The position numbers and the translations under genes were made by a program. Under the pieces are notes generated by a model, which saw only the letters and a list, made by a program, of their open reading frames with translations, did not search any database and was not told where the DNA came from. 51,026 bases of DNA from Gammaproteobacteria bacterium (GTDB lineage: Bacteria > Pseudomonadota > Gammaproteobacteria > Thiohalomonadales > Thiohalomonadaceae). The stretch's first letter is position 1; every line of letters starts with the position of its first letter. This document shows positions 47,212 through 51,026 of this stretch, piece by piece. The stretch is from NCBI GenBank assembly GCA_026196275.1, contig JAPHTQ010000055.1:1-51026 (forward strand). Direction: 5' to 3'.

Positions 47212-48158
47212 TGATCACTATCCAGTTTGTTCAAAACAGCCCGCAGCTCATCATCCAGCGGGGCTTCCACATGAATGGTGGTGCTTTCGGGCAGGGTAAA
47301 ACGCAGCTCCCGGGCATGTAAAAAGAGCCGTCTGAGTCCCCGCTGCGCCATCTGCCGGTTAAAGCCGGCATCCCCGTACTTGTCGTCAGCGGCGATGGGG
47401 TGGCCGGTAAACTGGGCGTGCACCCGCACCTGGTGGGTTCTGCCGGTCACCAGCTTCACCCGCATCAGACTGCAATCCCTGTATAGAGTTTCAGGGGTGA
47501 AGATACTCAGAGAGGGCTTGCCGTCATCACTCACCGTCACAATTCTCTCTCCCGAGCGGAGGGTATTCTTGCGCAACGGCGCATCCACACCGCGCCTGCC
47601 CCCTTCCCAGCGCCCCTTGACCAGGGCCAGATAGGTCTTCTCCATCCCGTCATCGCGCAGCAGCTGTTGAAAGGCACGCAGGGCGCTGCGCTTCTTGGCG
47701 ATCACCAGACAGCCGCTGGTATCCCGGTCCAGGCGATGGGCCAGCTCAAGAAAGTGCGCCTCGGGACGCATCGCCCGCAGCGCCTCAATGACGCCGAAAC
47801 TGATCCCGCTCCCCCCGTGCACGGCCAGCCCCGAGGGTTTATTGAGGACCAGCAGGGCCTTGTCCTCATAGAGGATGCTCTGTTCCAACAGCTGCTGCAG
47901 ACGCTGTCCCGGATTGGCCGCAGCCGGTTTCTCGCTGACGCGAATAGGGGGAATTCTTACAATATCGCCGATTTTAAGGCGATATTCAGGCTTGATCCGC
48001 CCTTTATTGACGCGAACCTCCCCTTTGCGCAGAATACGGTAGATACGACTCTTTGGGACTCCCTTAAGGTGCTTGAGCAGGAAGTTGTCGATACGCTGAC
48101 CACCACTCTCCTCCCCCACCGTCACCTCTCGGACCCTGGATGCTGGATTCTCATTCAT
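47208..48158 (-). CDS. rluC: 23S rRNA pseudouridine(955/2504/2580) synthase RluC
   Basis: The 316-residue RluA-family enzyme has an N-terminal S4 RNA-binding domain (GQRIDNFLLKHLKGVPKSRIYRILRKG, quoted in part) and the catalytic domain with the Asp in AHRLDRDTSGCLVI, LVKGRWEGGRRG and KLVTGRTHQVRVH. RluC rather than RluD is favoured by position divergent to rne, as in E. coli. ATG 48158 was chosen from the conserved N-terminus. It overlaps the HAD gene by four bases. Confidence 0.94.
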   Translation of the reverse strand: MNENPASRVREVTVGEESGGQRIDNFLLKHLKGVPKSRIYRILRKGEVRVNKGRIKPEYRLKIGDIVRIPPIRVSEKPAAANPGQRLQQLLEQSILYEDKALLVLNKPSGLAVHGGSGISFGVIEALRAMRPEAHFLELAHRLDRDTSGCLVIAKKRSALRAFQQLLRDDGMEKTYLALVKGRWEGGRRGVDAPLRKNTLRSGERIVTVSDDGKPSLSIFTPETLYRDCSLMRVKLVTGRTHQVRVHAQFTGHPIAADDKYGDAGFNRQMAQRGLRRLFLHARELRFTLPESTTIHVEAPLDDELRAVLNKLDSDQ

Positions 48159-48553
48159 CCGTGCATCATACCAAGCCAGAGGATTGATGCGCCATCCCAA
48201 CACTGTTATAGTTCAAGGGCTTCTAGAAAGGTCTGGATGATTTTCTGTGTTTTTACTCCATGTACATCGTCCGGACAATAAGCGAGAAAACTGATTTATC
48301 TCACTTGCCGATGGGCGGCAAGTGATGAATGTGAAACCTGTGTCGATGGCGACAAAGGCCGTTGACACCAAAACAATAGCGCTCCCGCATCCGAATAACG
48401 GATCAGCTGGACGGACTTAACAGAGTGAGACTCCGCTGCCCGGCGCTTTACTTACGGGCAGCGATGGATATCGCACACCGCAACAGACGGGTGCCGCTCT
48501 GGCGATCCCGCATCCCGGCAAGGAATGTGGTTGAGCGCCTGTGAGAGAAAAAT
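48159..48553 (+). promoter_or_regulatory. Long rne leader/promoter region with two perfect hairpins
   Basis: This 395-nt gap between divergent rluC and rne holds no recognisable gene. Two perfect inverted repeats stand out: TCACTTGCCG/CGGCAAGTGA (48301-48325, 10-bp stem, 5-nt loop) and GCTGCCCG/CGGGCAGC (48435-48462, 8-bp stem, 12-nt loop containing CTTTACTT). A TTGACA lies at 48363-48368, but no convincing -10 is seen. RNase E of E. coli controls its own message through a structured leader of about 360 nt, so these may serve the same end. Confidence 0.6.
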
Positions 48554-51026
48554 ATGAAGAGAATGCTATTTAACGCAACTCAGCCTGAAGAGTTGCGTGT
48601 TGCGCTGGTCGACGGCCAGCGTCTGTACGATCTGGATATCGAAAGCTCCACTCGGAAGCAGAAAAAATCCAACATCTATAAAGGACGAATTACCCGCATC
48701 GAGCCCAGTCTTGAAGCGGCCTTCGTTGACTATGGCGCCGAACGCCATGGTTTCCTGCCCCTGAAAGAGATCTCCCGCAGCTATTTTGACCCCAAGGTTG
48801 AGGTCTCCGGTCGTGCCAGCATCCAGCAGGTGCTCAAAGAGGGCCAGGAGGTGGTGGTCCAGGTCGACAAGGAGGAGCGCGGCAACAAGGGTGCGGCGCT
48901 GACCACCTTCATCAGCCTGGCCGGTCGCTACCTGGTGCTGATGCCCAACAACCCGCGCGCCGGCGGCGTCTCCCGCCGCATCGAGGGCGAGGATCGCAGC
49001 GAGGTGCGCGACGCCATGAGCCAGCTGGAGATCCCGCAGGATATGGGAGTTATCGTGCGTACTGCCGGGGTCGGCAAGAGCACCGAAGAGCTGCAGTGGG
49101 ATCTCGACTACCTGATGCAGGTGTGGAGCGCCATCGAAGAGGCTGCCGCCACACGCAAGGCACCTTTCCTCATCTACCAGGAAAGCAACGTCGTTATCCG
49201 CGCTATCCGCGACTATCTGCGCACCGACATCAATGAAATCCTCATCGACGACGAAGAGGTCTACACCCACGCGCGCGACTTCATGAGCAAGGTGATGCCG
49301 CACAACCTGAACAAGCTCAAGCTCTATCAGGACCGTGTGCCGCTGTTCACCCGCTATCAGATCGAGTCGCAGATCGAGTCTGCCTTCCAGCGCGAGGTCA
49401 GTCTCCCCTCCGGCGGTTCCATCGTCATCGACCATACCGAGGCGCTGATCTCCATCGACATCAACTCTGCCCGTGCCACCAAGGGCGGCGATATCGAAGA
49501 GACCGCCCTGAACACCAACGTCGAGGCCGCCGATGAGATCGCCCGCCAGCTGCGGCTGCGAGATTTGGGCGGCCTGGTAGTCATCGACTTCATCGATATG
49601 GGACCGGCACGCAACCAGCGCGAGGTAGAAAATCGCCTGCGCGAGGCGCTCAAGCTCGACCGCGCTCGCGTACAGATCGGTCGTATCTCACGGTTCGGCC
49701 TGCTGGAGATGTCGCGCCAGCGCCTGCGCCCCTCCCTCGGCGAATCGAGCCAGATCGTCTGCCCGCGCTGTAACGGCCAGGGTACTATCCGCAGCATCGA
49801 ATCGCTCTCCCTCTCCATCCTGCGCATCATCGAGGAAGAGGCGATGAAGGAGAAGACCGGCCAAATCAAGGCACAACTGCCGGTTGAGGTCGCCACCTTC
49901 CTGCTCAATGAGAAGCGCACAGCGATCAATGAGGTCGAGTCCCGCCAGCAGCTCTCCATTGTGCTGATCCCCAACTCCTACATGCAGACACCGCACTACG
50001 AAATCGAGCGGATCCGGGTCGATGAGCTAGAAACCGAGCAGCCGAGGAGCTACGAACAGGTTACCAAGGTCGAGGAGAGCACCGAATCTGTCAGCGAAAA
50101 AGCCGAAGTCAAGGCCGAAGAGCCTGCAGTTAAAATGGTGACCCACACCACGGCCCCCCGCTCCACAGCAGCTTCAACAGCCTCAGCAGCACCTCAGGTC
50201 ACAGAAACAGCAACTGCGCCAAAGAACCAGACCGGCTTTCTTCGTCGCCTGTTTGGCGCCCTGTTCAGTAATGGTGAAGAAGCCGAAAAGAGTGGCGAGA
50301 GCAAGGAAAAGGAGAAGCCCTCAGGCAAGCGTCCACAACCGGAACAACGGAACAAAGCGGGTTCCCAGGCGCGCGGCGGTTCCGGCCGCCGTCGTCCCCG
50401 TAGCGGTGACAAGGAAGAGAAACAGGAGCGTCGCAAAGGTACCACCGAACCGGCGAAAAAACCCTCTGCCGGCAAAGAGGGGGCACGTGATGGCGATAAC
50501 GATGAGCGCAGTAGCGCTGAGCGTAGTACCCGCAGAGGCAAGCGCGGAGGCCGTCGCCGCGGTGGACGCCGTAACAGTGGGGAACAAGCCGATGCAGCGA
50601 CGGCCCAGCCATCCCCATCAAACAAACAGAAAGAGAGCACTGCAGAAGAAGAGAGCAGCGGCCGTGCTGAGGAAGCGAAAAAACGGGGCAAGGGAGACAA
50701 AGGGCGCGATGATTCACAAAACCGTCGTCGCCAACGCACGAACCGGGATGTCGTAGAGAGCCCGGCCCGCATCGCTGCCCGTAAAGGCGGTGAGCGCCCC
50801 GGTCCGCTGGCGGCTACGTCTGATGATATCTCGGCCAGCGAGGGCGGCAAACCGGCACAGCCGCCTGTTGAGAGCAGGCCGCAGGCGGCCGAACCGGCCC
50901 CGCAGCAACCCGCTGCCGAGGAGAGGCCGAAACCGGCCGAGCCCGCTCCGCAGCAGCCCGCCGCCGAGGAAAAGCCGAAACCGGCCGAGCCCGCTCCGCA
51001 GCAGCCCGCCGCCGAGGAGAAACCGA
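48554..51026 (+). CDS. rne: Ribonuclease E (3' end outside window)
   Basis: The first 824 codons of RNase E are present. The N-terminal S1 domain (about residues 35-125), the 5' sensor region and the DNase I-like catalytic domain are intact, with catalytic aspartates in [14 protein letters not shown] and VVIDFIDMG. The zinc-link is CPRCNGQG. A basic/acidic, low-complexity C-terminal half starts near residue 500, with a helical [10 protein letters not shown] segment near 560 and arginine-rich [14 protein letters not shown] near 660, as expected for membrane and RNA binding in the degradosome scaffold. It ends in Pro/Ala/Glu repeats. ATG 48554 gives the classic [22 protein letters not shown]-terminus (quoted in part). 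Confidence 0.97.
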   Translation, partial: MKRMLFNATQPEELRVALVDGQRLYDLDIESSTRKQKKSNIYKGRITRIEPSLEAAFVDYGAERHGFLPLKEISRSYFDPKVEVSGRASIQQVLKEGQEVVVQVDKEERGNKGAALTTFISLAGRYLVLMPNNPRAGGVSRRIEGEDRSEVRDAMSQLEIPQDMGVIVRTAGVGKSTEELQWDLDYLMQVWSAIEEAAATRKAPFLIYQESNVVIRAIRDYLRTDINEILIDDEEVYTHARDFMSKVMPHNLNKLKLYQDRVPLFTRYQIESQIESAFQREVSLPSGGSIVIDHTEALISIDINSARATKGGDIEETALNTNVEAADEIARQLRLRDLGGLVVIDFIDMGPARNQREVENRLREALKLDRARVQIGRISRFGLLEMSRQRLRPSLGESSQIVCPRCNGQGTIRSIESLSLSILRIIEEEAMKEKTGQIKAQLPVEVATFLLNEKRTAINEVESRQQLSIVLIPNSYMQTPHYEIERIRVDELETEQPRSYEQVTKVEESTESVSEKAEVKAEEPAVKMVTHTTAPRSTAASTASAAPQVTETATAPKNQTGFLRRLFGALFSNGEEAEKSGESKEKEKPSGKRPQPEQRNKAGSQARGGSGRRRPRSGDKEEKQERRKGTTEPAKKPSAGKEGARDGDNDERSSAERSTRRGKRGGRRRGGRRNSGEQADAATAQPSPSNKQKESTAEEESSGRAEEAKKRGKGDKGRDDSQNRRRQRTNRDVVESPARIAARKGGERPGPLAATSDDISASEGGKPAQPPVESRPQAAEPAPQQPAAEERPKPAEPAPQQPAAEEKPKPAEPAPQQPAAEEKP
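50878..51026 (+). repeat. 48-bp tandem repeat in the rne C-terminal region
   Basis: At least three copies of a 48-bp unit encode [16 protein letters not shown]-like 16-mers. Copies two (50926-50973) and three (50974 onward) are nearly identical, copy one (50878-50925) is diverged. The array runs off the window end. Confidence 0.92.

Noticed and set aside
48566-50850. Several long open frames on the - strand under rne, some rich in Ser, Arg and Pro
   Set aside because: They are antisense to RNase E and follow the low-complexity composition of its C-terminal half.

Overview
The window is GC-rich gammaproteobacterial chromosome. The left edge carries the end of a reverse-type dissimilatory sulfite reductase (dsr) cluster: dsrP cut by the window edge, then dsrN and dsrR. 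This gene content is typical of sulfur-oxidising bacteria that store sulfur, such as Chromatiales and Sedimenticola-like lineages. No genus can be named from the sequence alone. I saw no insertion sequence, phage or CRISPR array.

Layout. (1) 1-6.6 kb, + strand: dsrP, a strong terminator, a small unassigned gene, dsrN, dsrR, then a NarX/NarL-like two-component pair without the periplasmic sensor domain, and csiV. (2) 6.6-11.3 kb, - strand: CYTH protein, L,D-transpeptidase-like protein, nagZ, MscS channel, hypoxanthine phosphoribosyltransferase and methylthioinosine phosphorylase, covering wall-sugar recycling and purine salvage. (3) 11.4-20.2 kb: quinone-oxidoreductase-like MDR protein, cupin, dusC, rlmD, cysM, a stand-alone Hpt protein, class I aldolase, rsmJ and an SpmA-SpmB fusion. 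(4) 20.4-25.6 kb: a large nifJ-type pyruvate oxidoreductase coupled to a dihydroorotate-dehydrogenase-like gene, then a macrodomain protein. (5) 25.8-29.5 kb, - strand: uvrY-uvrC-pgsA-tRNA-Gly-tRNA-Cys-tRNA-Leu, the same order as in Escherichia coli. (6) 29.6-32.6 kb: a ParA-like ATPase, a secreted protein of 27 tandem GYGPGx hexads, tRNA-Ser, a Bax-inhibitor-1 membrane protein and a tiny membrane protein. (7) 32.6-41.1 kb, - strand: the classical yceD-rpmF-plsX-fabH-fabD-fabG-acpP-fabF-pabC-mltG cluster. (8) 41.3-44.6 kb, + strand: a two-subunit pyruvate carboxylase (or oxaloacetate decarboxylase) operon lying between yceD and maf, which are usually adjacent. (9) 44.8-51.0 kb: maf, sppA, a HAD phosphatase, rluC and rne (cut by the window end).

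How the genes fit together. The dsr genes oxidise stored periplasmic sulfur. The GYGPGx protein is secreted, Gly/Tyr-rich and repetitive, as sulfur-globule envelope proteins are, so it is a candidate for coating that sulfur. NifJ, the carboxylase and the class I aldolase could link acetyl-CoA, pyruvate, oxaloacetate and hexose phosphates in an autotroph or mixotroph. Membrane lipid synthesis, RNA decay and translation genes make up most of the rest.

The main unexplained structure is a family of intergenic inverted repeats scattered over the whole window. Their arms are built from an 8-9 nt unit (consensus roughly CRC-N-R-AG plus 1-2 nt), and within each element both arms carry the same subtype: CACAGAG, CACGAAG, CGCAAAG or CGCCAAG.
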